DNA from: Fidelibacterota bacterium
Lineage (GTDB): Bacteria > Fidelibacterota > UBA8477 > JABMPR01
Direction: 5' to 3'
NCBI GenBank assembly: GCA_013203185.1
Contig: JABMOS010000054.1
Coordinates: 1-33,165 of the forward strand
Length of the DNA: 33,165 bases
The notes beneath the pieces are model-generated. The model did no database searches. It was not told the origin of the DNA and worked only from the letters and a program-made list of their open reading frames with translations. The position numbers and the translations under genes are program-made. Numbering within the stretch: the first letter of the stretch is position 1; every line of letters starts with the position of its first letter. Positions 1 to 8,772 of the stretch are shown piece by piece.

Positions 1-58
1 CTTCTAGTGATGGGGTTTGTTGGCTAAGTTAGGGCGACTTTTTCTAAGAAGTTGTCGC

Positions 59-86
59 TTTACAAGGGGGATTCTCCGATTATACT
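59..86 (+). promoter_or_regulatory. Putative sigma-70 type promoter of the superoxide dismutase gene
   Basis: TTTACA (59-64, one mismatch to TTGACA) and TATACT (81-86) are separated by 16 bases, which predicts a transcript starting near 93 and a leader of about 45 bases. The next gene starts at 140 behind AAGGAG (127-132). The first 58 bases hold only an imperfect GCGAC/GTCGC hairpin (34-38 and 54-58), possibly the end of an upstream transcript. Seen in sequence only. Confidence 0.45.
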
Positions 87-139
87 GTAAAGATGATAAA
101 ATACGTAATGTTAAGCCCTTAAAATTAAGGAGATAAATG

Positions 140-721
140 ATGAAACATGAATTACCTGCCCTGCCATTTGCACAAGACTCGTTGGCTCCAGTAATCTCAT
201 CTGAGACCCTGGATTATCACTATGGCAAGCATCACAATGCCTATGTCACAAATCTGAATAATTTGGTTCCTGGGACTGAGTTCGAAAACTCAAGCCTGGA
301 AGAGATTATTATGAAGGCTTCTGGTGGTGTTTTCAACAATGCTGCTCAGGTTTGGAATCACACTTTTTACTGGAATTGCTTATCACCAAATGGTGGTGGC
401 GCTCCTTCTGGGGATCTAGGTGCAGCTATTGATGCTGCCTTTGGGTCCTTTGATAACTTCAAGGCCGAATTTTCCAAGGCTGCTGCAACCAATTTTGGTT
501 CAGGTTGGACCTGGTTGGTCAAGAATGCTGATGGTTCATTAGCCATCGCATCAACATCAAATGCAGGAACACCCATGACAAGCGGACAGACTGCCCTTCT
601 CACTGTGGATGTCTGGGAGCACGCCTACTATGTTGACTATCGCAATGCCCGTCCAAAATATCTGGAAGAAATCTGGAAGCTTTTCAACTGGGATTTTGTT
701 GCCAAGCAATTCGCAAAATAG
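140..721 (+). CDS. sodB: Superoxide dismutase, iron type
   Basis: This is a cytoplasmic Fe superoxide dismutase that converts superoxide to oxygen and hydrogen peroxide. The 193-residue protein is full length. Metal ligands are visible as H27, H74, D157 and H161 (motif DVWEHAYY). Gln70 in NNAAQVWNH sits at the position that marks the iron rather than the manganese enzyme. Two ATGs stand in tandem (137 and 140). AAGGAG at 127-132 lies 4 bases from the first and 7 from the second, and the family N-terminus (M-x-x-ELPALP) also fits the second, so 140 is preferred. The sequence is strikingly close to gammaproteobacterial SodB as I recall it, including NHTFYWNC and [10 protein letters not shown], so transfer is possible. 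It is monocistronic, with its own promoter and terminator. Confidence 0.97.
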   Translation: MKHELPALPFAQDSLAPVISSETLDYHYGKHHNAYVTNLNNLVPGTEFENSSLEEIIMKASGGVFNNAAQVWNHTFYWNCLSPNGGGAPSGDLGAAIDAAFGSFDNFKAEFSKAAATNFGSGWTWLVKNADGSLAIASTSNAGTPMTSGQTALLTVDVWEHAYYVDYRNARPKYLEEIWKLFNWDFVAKQFAK

Positions 722-743
722 TTAACTGTTTAACAGTTTGATT

Positions 744-771
744 AAAGGGTCGGTTCGCCGGCCCTTTTTTT
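744..771 (+). terminator. Rho-independent terminator after sodB
   Basis: AAAGGGTCGG (744-753), a TTCG tetraloop, then CCGGCCCTTT and a run of seven T from 765. The stem has one G-U pair. A classic intrinsic terminator 22 bases after the stop. A separate small palindrome, AACTGTT-T-AACAGTT, lies at 724-738 just before it. Confidence 0.93.
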
Positions 772-840
772 ATTTCATTGCTTGCCCTGTATCTGACAGA
801 GGACATATTTTATGCACTTGAATTCGAGGGGTAAATCAAT

Positions 841-2637
841 ATGCAAAAATCAGTAAAACTTATTTTCTTGCTCACTGTTCTGGTTGGGTCAGTCCTGTCC
901 AAAAGTGTCCACTACAACTTGTCAATGTCGGAACCCCACACCCATCTTTTTGAAGTTGAGATGCGGCTTGAAGGAGCCAGGGGAAATGAAGTCGTTGCAC
1001 TTCCCGTTTGGACACCAGGCTCTTATCTGGTGAGAGAATATGCCAGAAATGTCCAGGATATCACTGCCCGTAGCCAAGATGGCACAAGTTTAATAATCAA
1101 AAAAACAGATAAGAATCATTGGCAGGTTAAGGGCAAGGGCAGCCAGGATATCATCGTGACCTATCGTGTCTATGCCTTTGAGCATAGTGTTCGCACCAGC
1201 TATCTCAATGCGGACCATGCTCTGGTTGTTCCAGCCAGCGTCCTCATGTACTGGGAGAAAAACCTGCAGCGTAAACATCATCTGCATATCAATATGCCAG
1301 AGAACTGGTCAGAGATCACCACAGCATTGGAACCTTTTAATCAACCTGGGAATGTGGACTTCATAGCCAGAGACTATGACGAGCTGGTGGATTCACCCCT
1401 GGAGTTGGGGAACCAACATGTGGTAAACTTTGAGGTTCTGGGAAAACCCCACGTCATGGCATTGTACGGTGCCAGCAATTATGATGATTCCGTTTTGGTC
1501 AGTGATATCACAAAAATTATTGAAGCTGAAACAAAAATATTTGGTGGCCTCCCCTATGAAAACTACAGCTTTATTTTCCACGTGGAAGAGGGTCGCGGGG
1601 GGCTGGAACATGCCAACTCCTCGGTAAATTTTATCCGCCGCTGGTCCTTCAATGATGATAAACGCTATAAAAGTTTTCTGGCTTTGGTGGCACATGAATT
1701 CTTCCACACCTGGAATGTGAAGCGGCTCGCTCCCCAGGGTATCTCAACTTTTGACTATGACCAGGAAAACTATGTGGACGAGCTCTGGATGGCTGAAGGC
1801 TTTACCAGTTATTACGATGAACTCATCCTGCAGCGAATCGGACATGTGGACAAAGAAGCATATCTGGAAGTCTTGAAAGATGAGATCAATACCCTGGAAT
1901 CTCGACCAGGGAGGCATCACCAATCTGTGGCAGAATCCAGTTTTGACACCTGGATCAAATATTACCGTTCCAATGAGCATTCCAGCAACGCAACCATCTC
2001 TTACTATAACAAGGGTCATCTGCTGGGACTGCTACTGGATATCAAGATCATCGCAGCAACTGGGGGTAAATCCAGTCTGGATGATGTCATGTTCAAGCTG
2101 AATAAAGATTTTGCTGAGAAGCAAAAGGGTTACACCAGCGATGATGTCCGCAGGACTTGTGAATCCGTAAGCGGTCTGAAGTTGACTCGCTTCTTTGATG
2201 ATTTCGTTTTTGGCGTGGAGCCCCTGCCGTATGATGAAGTCTTTGCCCTGGCTGGATTGGATGTGGACTCTACTTCTGAGAAAAATTCCTATCTGGGAGC
2301 CAAACTGAAAAGCTCAGGAAGTGGCGTTATGGTCACCTCTGTGGTGGAGAATTCCCCCGCCTGGGATGCAGGTCTAAACGTCCATGATGAACTGGTTGCT
2401 ATCGATGGCTTCCGGGTGAAAAGTGCAAAACCAGATTACTTCAGGGAGAAGGTTCCTGGCGATCGGATCATTTGCACAGTCAGCCGTAATGGCATCCTCG
2501 TAGATATTCATCTCACCGTTGGCTTTGAGCCGCACCAAATTTCAGAACTCAAGCAAATCGAAAAGCCCAGCGATTCCCAGAAGCAGGTCTTTGAGAAGTG
2601 GTTGGGTTTGCCCTGGGAAGAAGAAGTTAAAGAATAG
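841..2637 (+). CDS. Secreted M61 (glycyl aminopeptidase-like) metallopeptidase with PDZ domain
   Basis: This 598-residue zinc peptidase of family M61 is probably periplasmic. Residues 1-20 form a Sec signal peptide. The N-terminal beta domain covers about 21-190. The catalytic domain holds GGLEH (253-257), the zinc motif HEFFH (285-289) and the third ligand Glu319 in WMAEGFTSYY. A PDZ domain follows at about 480-575 (GVMVTSVVENSPAWDAGL). Length and order match the family, in which the founding activity is release of N-terminal Gly or Ala. The true substrate here is unknown. GAGGGG about nine bases upstream supports the ATG at 841. The gene stands alone and converges with the glycosyltransferase operon; the 47 bases between them hold nothing I can name. 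Confidence 0.92.
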   Translation: MQKSVKLIFLLTVLVGSVLSKSVHYNLSMSEPHTHLFEVEMRLEGARGNEVVALPVWTPGSYLVREYARNVQDITARSQDGTSLIIKKTDKNHWQVKGKGSQDIIVTYRVYAFEHSVRTSYLNADHALVVPASVLMYWEKNLQRKHHLHINMPENWSEITTALEPFNQPGNVDFIARDYDELVDSPLELGNQHVVNFEVLGKPHVMALYGASNYDDSVLVSDITKIIEAETKIFGGLPYENYSFIFHVEEGRGGLEHANSSVNFIRRWSFNDDKRYKSFLALVAHEFFHTWNVKRLAPQGISTFDYDQENYVDELWMAEGFTSYYDELILQRIGHVDKEAYLEVLKDEINTLESRPGRHHQSVAESSFDTWIKYYRSNEHSSNATISYYNKGHLLGLLLDIKIIAATGGKSSLDDVMFKLNKDFAEKQKGYTSDDVRRTCESVSGLKLTRFFDDFVFGVEPLPYDEVFALAGLDVDSTSEKNSYLGAKLKSSGSGVMVTSVVENSPAWDAGLNVHDELVAIDGFRVKSAKPDYFREKVPGDRIICTVSRNGILVDIHLTVGFEPHQISELKQIEKPSDSQKQVFEKWLGLPWEEEVKE

Positions 2638-2684
2638 TTCAACCTTGCAGGAGCTTTATGGTTTCAAATTTTTCAGAATACCAC

Positions 2685-3782
2685 TTATTTCCAGGGTCCA
2701 CTAGATGGTTCAGGGAAAACTAAAAAGCGCCGCCCAAGAAAATTAAAGATGAAAACCAGTGCTGTTGCAATCAGCTTTGAACTCCCAGGTGAAATATCCA
2801 GGTGAAAAAGACTTCTTGTGATAAATAGATCGAGTCCGCCACCTACCAACACAACCAGAAGAAAGAAAAACACCTCCAAAGCTGATTTCCATCTGGCCTT
2901 ATGCCGAAAGAGAAAGGTGATGACGAGAAAATAATTGACTGCTGCCGCCAGGACAAAGGCCAGGGGTGCAGCCATATGAATTGCCCATCCATTGGTGAAC
3001 AGTCCCATAAAAATGATGTAATTGACGATTGCTGCCACTCCACCAATCAGAGAATAAAGAAAGAACTGAATGGGTAGGGGGGCCTGGAAGGCGTTATAGC
3101 GAAGAATACAATAGATGGCTCTTAAACCATCCCGAGCACCAATTTTTTTGCCTTCTTCATAACTGCGACCATGATATGAAATACCCATCTCATATATTCG
3201 AAGCCTGAGGTGGGCTATTTTTGCCACAATTTCTGGCTCAAAACCAAATCGATTTTCCTTGATTTCAATACCTTGAATCACGTCTCGACGAAAAACCTTA
3301 TAGCAGGTTTCCATGTCTGTAAGATTTAGATCAGTAAAAATATTTGAAAGCAGCGTCAAAAATCGGTTCCCCAGGGAATGCCAGAAATAGAGTACCCTGT
3401 GGGCATCCCCTGATAAGAATCTAGACCCCAATACCACATCCGCATTGCCGTCCTCCAGCGGCTTGAGCAGCTTTTTAAAATCATTGGGGTCGTACTCAAG
3501 ATCGGCATCTTGAACAGCGACATAGTCACCCGTGGCATGTTGGAAACCTGTTCTTAAAGCAGCACCCTTTCCTTGATTAAAATCATGGTGTAGCACAGAT
3601 ATGTCAGGGTGTATCTCCATCAATTCATGGGCTACCTTAAGGCTGCTATCAGTCGAATAATCATCCACAATAATGATCTGGATCGATAGGGTTTCACCAG
3701 CAATCTCCAGAACCCTGTCTACACAGGTCACCAATGTCTTTTCTTCATTAAAACATGGGATAACAACGCTTAATCTAGACAT
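2685..3782 (-). CDS. GT2 polyprenyl-phosphate glycosyltransferase fused to a GtrA membrane domain
   Basis: A 365-residue two-domain protein. Residues 1-230 are a DPM1/DPG-synthase-like GT-A domain with VVIPCFNEE at the start, VDDYSTD (39-45), and QDAD (91-94) as the metal and nucleotide-sugar binding DxD. Residues 236-355 form a GtrA-type domain of four membrane helices (about 239-260, 268-291, 301-323, 335-352). The family transfers a sugar from a nucleotide donor to undecaprenyl phosphate at the cytoplasmic face, and GtrA domains are thought to help flip or anchor the lipid-linked sugar. The start overlaps the end of the UDP-glucuronate decarboxylase gene by 8 bases, so the two are probably translationally coupled. 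AGGA lies eight bases upstream of the ATG. The donor sugar is not known. Confidence 0.9.
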   Translation of the reverse strand: MSRLSVVIPCFNEEKTLVTCVDRVLEIAGETLSIQIIIVDDYSTDSSLKVAHELMEIHPDISVLHHDFNQGKGAALRTGFQHATGDYVAVQDADLEYDPNDFKKLLKPLEDGNADVVLGSRFLSGDAHRVLYFWHSLGNRFLTLLSNIFTDLNLTDMETCYKVFRRDVIQGIEIKENRFGFEPEIVAKIAHLRLRIYEMGISYHGRSYEEGKKIGARDGLRAIYCILRYNAFQAPLPIQFFLYSLIGGVAAIVNYIIFMGLFTNGWAIHMAAPLAFVLAAAVNYFLVITFLFRHKARWKSALEVFFFLLVVLVGGGLDLFITRSLFHLDISPGSSKLIATALVFIFNFLGRRFLVFPEPSSGPWK

Positions 3783-4728
3783 GTGTTGTTCCTGTCTCTT
3801 GCTCTAATCTGTTTCTGAAATAGGTAACTGTTTTAGCCAACCCGTCCTCTAGTGATGTCACTGGTTTCCAGTCCAGTTGTTCCTTTGCTAACGAAATATC
3901 AGGTTTCCTGCGGTCTGGATCGTCTTGAGGCAAGGGCTCGTTTATGATTTTGGATTTGGAGTTGGTGAGATCGATGACCTTTTCAGCCAGTTCGAGAATA
4001 GAAAACTCCACAGGGTTTCCAAGATTCACAGGACCGACAAAGCCATCCTGGGTCATCATCTTATGCATGCCATGGACGATGTCATCAACATAACAAAAAG
4101 ACCTGCTCTGAAATCCATTGCCATAAACAGTTATTGGGTCATCTCTTAAAGCTTGAATAATAAAATTCGATACGACTCTACCATCATTAATGGCCATATT
4201 TGGACCGAATGTATTAAAAATTCTCACGACCCTAATATCCACATGATGTTGACGATAATAGTCAAAAAAGAGGGTCTCCGCAGCACGTTTACCCTCATCA
4301 TAACAGGATCGAATACCAATGGGATTCACATGACCCCAATACGCCTCAGTTTGAGGGTGAACCTCTGGATTACCATATACTTCAGAGGTTGATGCCTGAA
4401 GTATTCTGGCTCCTGTTCGCTTGGCCAACCCCAGCATATTGATAGACCCGTGGACAGAAGTTTTAATGGTTTGCACTGGATCATACTGATAGTGCTTTGG
4501 ACTTGCCGGGCATGCCAGGTTATAGATTTGGTCCACCTCCAAATAAAGAGGAAATGTGACGTCATGTCGGATGAGCTCGAAGTAGTGGTGGTCGAAGAGA
4601 TGCTCAATATTTTGCTTATCTCCTGTGAAATAATTATCAACACAAATTACTTCATTGCCTGCTTGTAAAAGACTTTCACAGAGGTGAGAGCCGATAAACC
4701 CGGCCCCACCAGTAATTAAGATTTTAAT
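3775..4728 (-). CDS. UDP-glucuronate decarboxylase (UDP-xylose synthase) with apparent ATT start codon
   Basis: An extended short-chain dehydrogenase of 317 residues that should make UDP-xylose from UDP-glucuronate with bound NAD. The Rossmann motif [11 protein letters not shown] lies at the N-terminus. The family signature follows, with CPASP, then STSEVYGNP (T114, S115) and Y143-x3-K147 ([11 protein letters not shown]). The reading frame opens after a TAA about 24 bases before the ATT. Between that stop and a TTG at residue 63 (4542) there is no ATG, GTG, TTG or CTG codon. The predicted first Met of the family ([10 protein letters not shown]) aligns with ATT at 4728-4726, five bases after AAAGGGAG. 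Starting at 4542 would remove the NAD-binding motif. So either AUU initiation is used, or the base is a mutation or a sequence error. It sits second in a three-gene operon. Confidence 0.88.
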   Translation of the reverse strand: MKILITGGAGFIGSHLCESLLQAGNEVICVDNYFTGDKQNIEHLFDHHYFELIRHDVTFPLYLEVDQIYNLACPASPKHYQYDPVQTIKTSVHGSINMLGLAKRTGARILQASTSEVYGNPEVHPQTEAYWGHVNPIGIRSCYDEGKRAAETLFFDYYRQHHVDIRVVRIFNTFGPNMAINDGRVVSNFIIQALRDDPITVYGNGFQSRSFCYVDDIVHGMHKMMTQDGFVGPVNLGNPVEFSILELAEKVIDLTNSKSKIINEPLPQDDPDRRKPDISLAKEQLDWKPVTSLEDGLAKTVTYFRNRLEQETGTTHV

Positions 4729-4777
4729 AGAAACTCCCTTTATGGATTTTATGTTTTATCATTTCCAAATGGTGCAC

Positions 4778-6400
4778 TCAATTGATCACTTGAAAGACAA
4801 TGGCGTTAAATTTAGTCTCATGTGAAGTCAATTTGAGCAATTCCTCAAACCTGGGGTTGTTTCGAAGCGAATCCAGTGGCACATCACCCCGGAGACGCTG
4901 TGAATAGTGATTCTCCCAGATGACCACAGCAGAATCTGGAGCAGCTTCCAAATTTGCCATGGTGACTTGCCCAAATCGATCACTGGAACGGTCCAAGGTG
5001 TTAGCATAATAAAACCAGCCGTGGTTTGCATATGTTTTAAACCTATAAACATCATGTTCAATATACCAATCAGAAAGGAGCTTCATAATCTCACGTTCTT
5101 CACTATTGTTTTTATCCGGAGGTTCTGTTACCAGGGTGTAGCCAATGGTTAGGACGATGATTGTTGAAACGACATAACGCAGCAATGTTTTTACCTTGAT
5201 TGATTTCCTGAAAAAGATAGCGCCAATGAAAAATAGCAGGAGTGTTGAAATAACAAGCAGGTTGGCGTAATCCGCTTCTGGTATAATTAGATGATGTATA
5301 ATCAGTTTTTCGGATAAAAAGACATAGGTCAAAATCAGGATAATGATAGACCCGATGAGAGTCCTAATCCTGGCCTTCTTTTCGTGGATAGAATTAAACC
5401 ACTGATTGAACCCGTTTAAGGCCAGATAGGCAACCAGGGGTGACAGTGATATTAAGTGACGTAAAAATCCAGCAGCTTGTCCCAGACTTAGCTTCCAGGA
5501 AAACACGACATAAATGAAGAAACCCACTAAAAATTGAATGGACACAAACAAATCCACTCTACGTTGATATATTTTTTCAAATAGACCTATCAGGAAGAAG
5601 TAAAAAACGACTGGACCCACCACGAAAATATAGCGTTGGAAATAGCTCCAGAAGCTGGTCTGTCCATACCGGTTTGCGGTTTGTCCTTGACCAAATGTTT
5701 GACTGTAGAGCCAAATTGGATCACCGGTGAAATAGGTCCCTGCAAAATTCCAGAGGAGGGTTGGTACGATGAGTAGGGGAATGATCTTCCATTGCTTTTG
5801 TTGAATTAGAATAATGAGCCAGAAAACTAGAAGTGGGGATAGTTCCAGGCGAGCAAGTGGCAGGAGAGATCCCACAATGACAAAGGCCACATATTTTTTC
5901 TCAAGATAAAAAAGCAACCCCAAGGCCATTATGCAAGCTGCCAGAGGTTCGGCTAGCGCACTAAATGAAATGGGAAAGTAAAAAGCCTGGAAGGTAAGGA
6001 AGGGGATAACTAAATAGGCATTTCTAATGTTCTGTAGCTTTGCGGCTCTGTAGAGAGCATAATTTGTGATGATTGAAACAACAGGCATTAAGGTGATAAT
6101 CGCATATTTACTCAGGAGAACGGGTAGTGCGAACAGCAACACAAAGAGTGGACGATTCCAGAGTCCGATAAAATGCTTTGGATGGTCAAAGGCCTGGCGA
6201 GTATTATAGTAACGATCAACACAATCATCATCCCAGGTGCCATCAGCCAGCAATCCCCAGATTACAGTGAGGAGATATATACCCAATAGACTTACAAGAA
6301 CCCACTCTTCCGAAGACAGGCGTGGTTTTACTTTGCCAGGCACCTGAGACTCTGTAAGGACTTCATTTGTTGTAGATTGTGACACATCACCCCTTTTCAT
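4778..6400 (-). CDS. Multispanning GT-C family glycosyltransferase
   Basis: An integral membrane protein of about 540 residues with roughly ten to twelve hydrophobic helices, a GT39/GT83/GT87-like architecture. A conserved-type acidic motif, WDDDCVDRYYNT, lies in the first extracytoplasmic loop just after the first helix. In GT-C enzymes such acidic residues act in catalysis with a polyprenyl-phosphate sugar donor. A soluble segment of about 100 residues closes the protein. The start is uncertain. The ATG at 6400 is used here. A TTG at 6415 extends it. A GTG at 6385 is the only candidate with a good SD (AAAAGGGG, four bases before it). It leads an operon with the UDP-xylose synthase and the GT2-GtrA protein, suggesting a lipid-linked sugar made by those two and used by this one. 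Acceptor unknown. Confidence 0.75.
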   Translation of the reverse strand: MKRGDVSQSTTNEVLTESQVPGKVKPRLSSEEWVLVSLLGIYLLTVIWGLLADGTWDDDCVDRYYNTRQAFDHPKHFIGLWNRPLFVLLFALPVLLSKYAIITLMPVVSIITNYALYRAAKLQNIRNAYLVIPFLTFQAFYFPISFSALAEPLAACIMALGLLFYLEKKYVAFVIVGSLLPLARLELSPLLVFWLIILIQQKQWKIIPLLIVPTLLWNFAGTYFTGDPIWLYSQTFGQGQTANRYGQTSFWSYFQRYIFVVGPVVFYFFLIGLFEKIYQRRVDLFVSIQFLVGFFIYVVFSWKLSLGQAAGFLRHLISLSPLVAYLALNGFNQWFNSIHEKKARIRTLIGSIIILILTYVFLSEKLIIHHLIIPEADYANLLVISTLLLFFIGAIFFRKSIKVKTLLRYVVSTIIVLTIGYTLVTEPPDKNNSEEREIMKLLSDWYIEHDVYRFKTYANHGWFYYANTLDRSSDRFGQVTMANLEAAPDSAVVIWENHYSQRLRGDVPLDSLRNNPRFEELLKLTSHETKFNAIVFQVIN

Positions 6401-6415
6401 ACGCCAGGGGAGCAA

Positions 6416-6691
6416 AAAATTTTAAGTGACTCAGGCATGGGTTCTAGTCCAACATTTAATAATTCATATGCATTCTATGAATAACACTCGACAGGGAGGT
6501 AATGGCAAGACAGCTTCATATTTTCCCATCAAAGATAATTGTTATTGTCATAATCTAGCAAAAGCCAATCTATTAACCTAGCCTCTAAATATTAACTGGC
6601 AACAGACTCAGTGTCGGATACACTAGGGTACCGATTAAAACCCTGATAAGCCGGATTATTACACTAGAAAAGCCATTGCTTTCTGTATAAC
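6416..6691. other. Intergenic region upstream of the glycosyltransferase operon
   Basis: There is no convincing reading frame on either strand. It must hold the promoter of the leftward glycosyltransferase operon, but I see no good -35/-10 pair. The only structure noticed is a 5-bp hairpin, AGTGT/ACACT, at 6610-6624, too short to interpret. Confidence 0.5.
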
Positions 6692-6724
6692 AAAAAAAGC
6701 CCCAGAGATATCCCTAGGGCTTTT
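6692..6724 (-). terminator. Rho-independent terminator after rpsU
   Basis: Read leftward, AAAAGCCC pairs with GGGCTTTT (6717-6724 with 6695-6702) and is followed by a T run ending at 6692. The next pair is G-U only in the leftward RNA and a C/A mismatch in the rightward one, which supports action on the minus strand. It lies 21 bases beyond the rpsU stop. Confidence 0.9.
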
Positions 6725-6745
6725 AAATCTAATCCGTGCTATTGA

Positions 6746-6937
6746 TTAATAGCGGGGAGTCTGACGGCTACGCTTGGCTGCCTTAGCGCGACGTAGACGT
6801 CGCTCTTCGGTTGGCTTGAGGTAGAAGGAGTTCTTCTTAACATCTTTTAGAATACCAGCTTTCTCGTACTTTTTCTTAAAGCGTCTCAGTGCCTTTTCAA
6901 ACGGCTCATCTCGTTTAACAGTTACCATTACTGACAT
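6746..6937 (-). CDS. rpsU: 30S ribosomal protein bS21
   Basis: A 63-residue, strongly basic small-subunit protein. The typical bS21 core is seen in VTVKRDEPFEKALRRFKKK, followed by an Arg/Lys-rich tail ending in PRY. bS21 contacts the 3' end region of 16S rRNA and helps mRNA binding. The first ATG is preferred over the internal ATG at residue 4 because a 9-base SD lies nine bases upstream. The gene starts only 24 bases after the primary sigma factor stop on the same strand, so the two form a short operon ended by the terminator at 6692-6724. The order rpoD-rpsU without dnaG differs from the enterobacterial rpsU-dnaG-rpoD operon. Confidence 0.96.
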   Translation of the reverse strand: MSVMVTVKRDEPFEKALRRFKKKYEKAGILKDVKKNSFYLKPTEERRLRRAKAAKRSRQTPRY

Positions 6938-6946
6938 AGTGCGAAT

Positions 6947-6955
6947 TCACCTCCT
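6947..6955 (-). promoter_or_regulatory. Extended Shine-Dalgarno site of rpsU (AGGAGGTGA)
   Basis: On the minus strand the bases read AGGAGGTGA, fully complementary over nine positions to the standard 3' end of 16S rRNA, and nine bases before the rpsU ATG. It is the longest SD match I found in the window; other genes show four to six matching bases. It decides the rpsU start. Confidence 0.85.
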
Positions 6956-6961
6956 CTCAAA

Positions 6962-7819
6962 TTAACCTAAATAGGTCTGCAGTTTGCGACTACGGGATTT
7001 GTGCTGGAGACGCTTGATGGCCTTCTCCTTGATCTGACGAACACGTTCCCGTGTCAGATTAAATTCTTCCCCAATTTCATTGAGGGTTAATGCATATTCA
7101 CGATCAATGCCGAAGTACATACGGATAACTTCCCGCTCTCTGTCTTTCAGAGTGTCCAGGGCCGATCGAATTTCTTTTTTTAATGAATCAGACATGAGAT
7201 CGAAATCGGGAGCATCTTGATGCTCATCCTCAATCACATCCATGAGTGAATTTTTTTCTTCTTCCTGGAAAGGCGCGTCTAATGAATGATGACGCTTTGA
7301 GATGCGAATGGCATCGGCAACTTCTTCAGGTGCCATATCCAGTTCCTTGGCGATTTCACGCTCGGTGGGGGTTCTTTCCAATTTCTGTTCAAGACGATCT
7401 GAGGTCTTGGAAATCTTGGAAATAGTACCAACACGGTTCAATGGAAGACGAACAATACGTGAATGCTCAGCCAGAGCCTGGAGAATGGATTGACGAATCC
7501 ACCAGACAGCATAGGAAATAAATTTAAAACCACGGGTCTCATCAAAACGCTCAGCAGCCTTGATCAAACCAAGGTTGCCCTCATTAATGAGGTCAGTCAG
7601 AGGCAAGCCCTGACCCTGATAATCTTTAGCAACAGAGACCACAAAACGAAGGTTGGCTTCAGTTAGTTTTTTTAGTGCAAGACGGTCACCCTGCTTGACC
7701 CTCTGGGCCAGTGAGATCTCATCTTTTGGATCCAGCGGTTCATATTGACCAATTTCCTCAAGATACTTACTGAGGCTGCGATTTGTGTCTCCACCGATCC
7801 GTTTAACTTTCTTAGCCAT
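6962..7819 (-). CDS. rpoD: Primary RNA polymerase sigma factor, short FCB type
   Basis: A 285-residue sigma-70 factor with regions 1.2 to 4.2 but without the long acidic region 1.1 and non-conserved insert of proteobacterial RpoD. Region 1.2 lies at about 13-45. Region 2 lies at about 52-122, with [20 protein letters not shown] and [13 protein letters not shown] for core binding, -10 recognition and melting. Region 3 covers about 130-205. Region 4 lies at about 215-275, with the -35 helix-turn-helix [13 protein letters not shown]. This short form is the vegetative sigma factor in Bacteroidota, Chlorobi and relatives, so I read it as the housekeeping factor and not a stress sigma. AAGGAG four bases before the ATG supports the start. 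rpsU follows within 24 bases. Confidence 0.94.
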   Translation of the reverse strand: MAKKVKRIGGDTNRSLSKYLEEIGQYEPLDPKDEISLAQRVKQGDRLALKKLTEANLRFVVSVAKDYQGQGLPLTDLINEGNLGLIKAAERFDETRGFKFISYAVWWIRQSILQALAEHSRIVRLPLNRVGTISKISKTSDRLEQKLERTPTEREIAKELDMAPEEVADAIRISKRHHSLDAPFQEEEKNSLMDVIEDEHQDAPDFDLMSDSLKKEIRSALDTLKDREREVIRMYFGIDREYALTLNEIGEEFNLTRERVRQIKEKAIKRLQHKSRSRKLQTYLG

Positions 7820-7867
7820 AGGCTCCTTCCGTTTGCTGCTTTGACCGCAATTGATGCAAAGCCAGCG

Positions 7868-7896
7868 AAATTAATTTTAACCCCTACACCTGTCAA
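7868..7896 (-). promoter_or_regulatory. Putative promoter of the sigma factor-rpsU operon
   Basis: On the minus strand a perfect TTGACA (7896-7891) is followed after 17 bases by TAATTT (7873-7868) and then CG. The downstream element matches TATAAT poorly but resembles the Bacteroidota -7 box TAnnTTTG in seven of eight positions. The leader to the ATG would be about 40 bases. The rest of the gap up to 8119 shows no other feature. Confidence 0.45.
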
Positions 7897-8119
7897 GGGA
7901 TAAGGACGCTTTAATTAGATAAAAAAAGGGCCTAAGGTGACAAATTATTATGATTTAAGATTATTATCTCATCTCTGGGTTAATGGCTTAGGATTGTTAT
8001 TTTCTTATAAAGAAAAGCTTTTGTGCAATTATTGGTAAATCAAGGCATCTTCTCGTCTGGTATTTGTGGGAAAGAGATTCTATTCAAGGGGTGCAGACAA
8101 TGGGTCTGAAAGGATGAAT

Positions 8120-8749
8120 ATGAAAATTGAAACTGAAGCCCAAAATCATTTTTATGATGGATGGATATACCGCAAGATCCTGGATCCATCCCTTGGTAGT
8201 ATTCGCAAAAGAGTATCCCGGCTCATCACAGAAAATGCAACCGTGCTTGATGTGGGCTGTGGGACTGGAGATCAATTGTTTTTCCTGTCCAACCAAATTC
8301 AATCTGGTCTGGGAGTGGAGTTATCGGGTACAATGATCAAAACTTGTGAGGAGCAAGCCCTGGCCAGAGGTATCAAAAATTGTGATTTTTTATTGGCTGA
8401 TGCCAGCAATCTATCCTCACTCAAGGATAATTCATTTGACTATGCTGTTACCAGCCTGGTCATTCATGAGATGCCTGAAGCGATTCGCATTCCAGTACTC
8501 ACCGAAATGACGCGGCTAGGGAAACAACTCATTATAGTGGACTGGATTTATCCCCAACCCTCCATGATAAAGAAAATAAGTACACATTTTGTAGAACGTC
8601 TCGCTGGTAGAGAACACTATGCTGGCTTCAAATCATTCATCAAACAAGGGGGTATGCCGGCTCTTATAAACAGGCTTGGGTTGGAAATCATTGAAACCCA
8701 AATTACTGGTAAGGGAAACATGCAACTGTGGGTATGCAAAACACCGTAA
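8120..8749 (+). CDS. Class I SAM-dependent methyltransferase
   Basis: A soluble Rossmann-fold methyltransferase of 209 residues, UbiE/Methyltransf_11-like. The SAM-binding motif I VLDVGCGTGD lies at about 42-51. An acidic residue follows in GLGVELS, and motif II-type DNSFDYAVTSLVIHEMP comes later. The substrate cannot be told from the sequence. The frame is open further upstream to a GTG at 8066, but the ATG at 8120 has GAAAGGA five bases before it and gives the usual N-terminus, so it is preferred; an ATG at 8114 is possible. It is divergent from the sigma factor gene and lies 82 bases before the VWA gene. Confidence 0.82.
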   Translation: MKIETEAQNHFYDGWIYRKILDPSLGSIRKRVSRLITENATVLDVGCGTGDQLFFLSNQIQSGLGVELSGTMIKTCEEQALARGIKNCDFLLADASNLSSLKDNSFDYAVTSLVIHEMPEAIRIPVLTEMTRLGKQLIIVDWIYPQPSMIKKISTHFVERLAGREHYAGFKSFIKQGGMPALINRLGLEIIETQITGKGNMQLWVCKTP

Positions 8750-8772
8750 GAAACATCGGAGTTCAGTTTTAG

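Noticed and set aside
4542-4544. TTG at 4542 as start of the UDP-glucuronate decarboxylase
   Set aside because: It would delete the NAD-binding GGAGFIG motif that is encoded in frame just upstream, and it lies in the middle of a conserved region.
4982-5000. Several plus-strand frames through the leftward glycosyltransferase operon
   Set aside because: They are shadows of strongly supported minus-strand membrane and Rossmann proteins.
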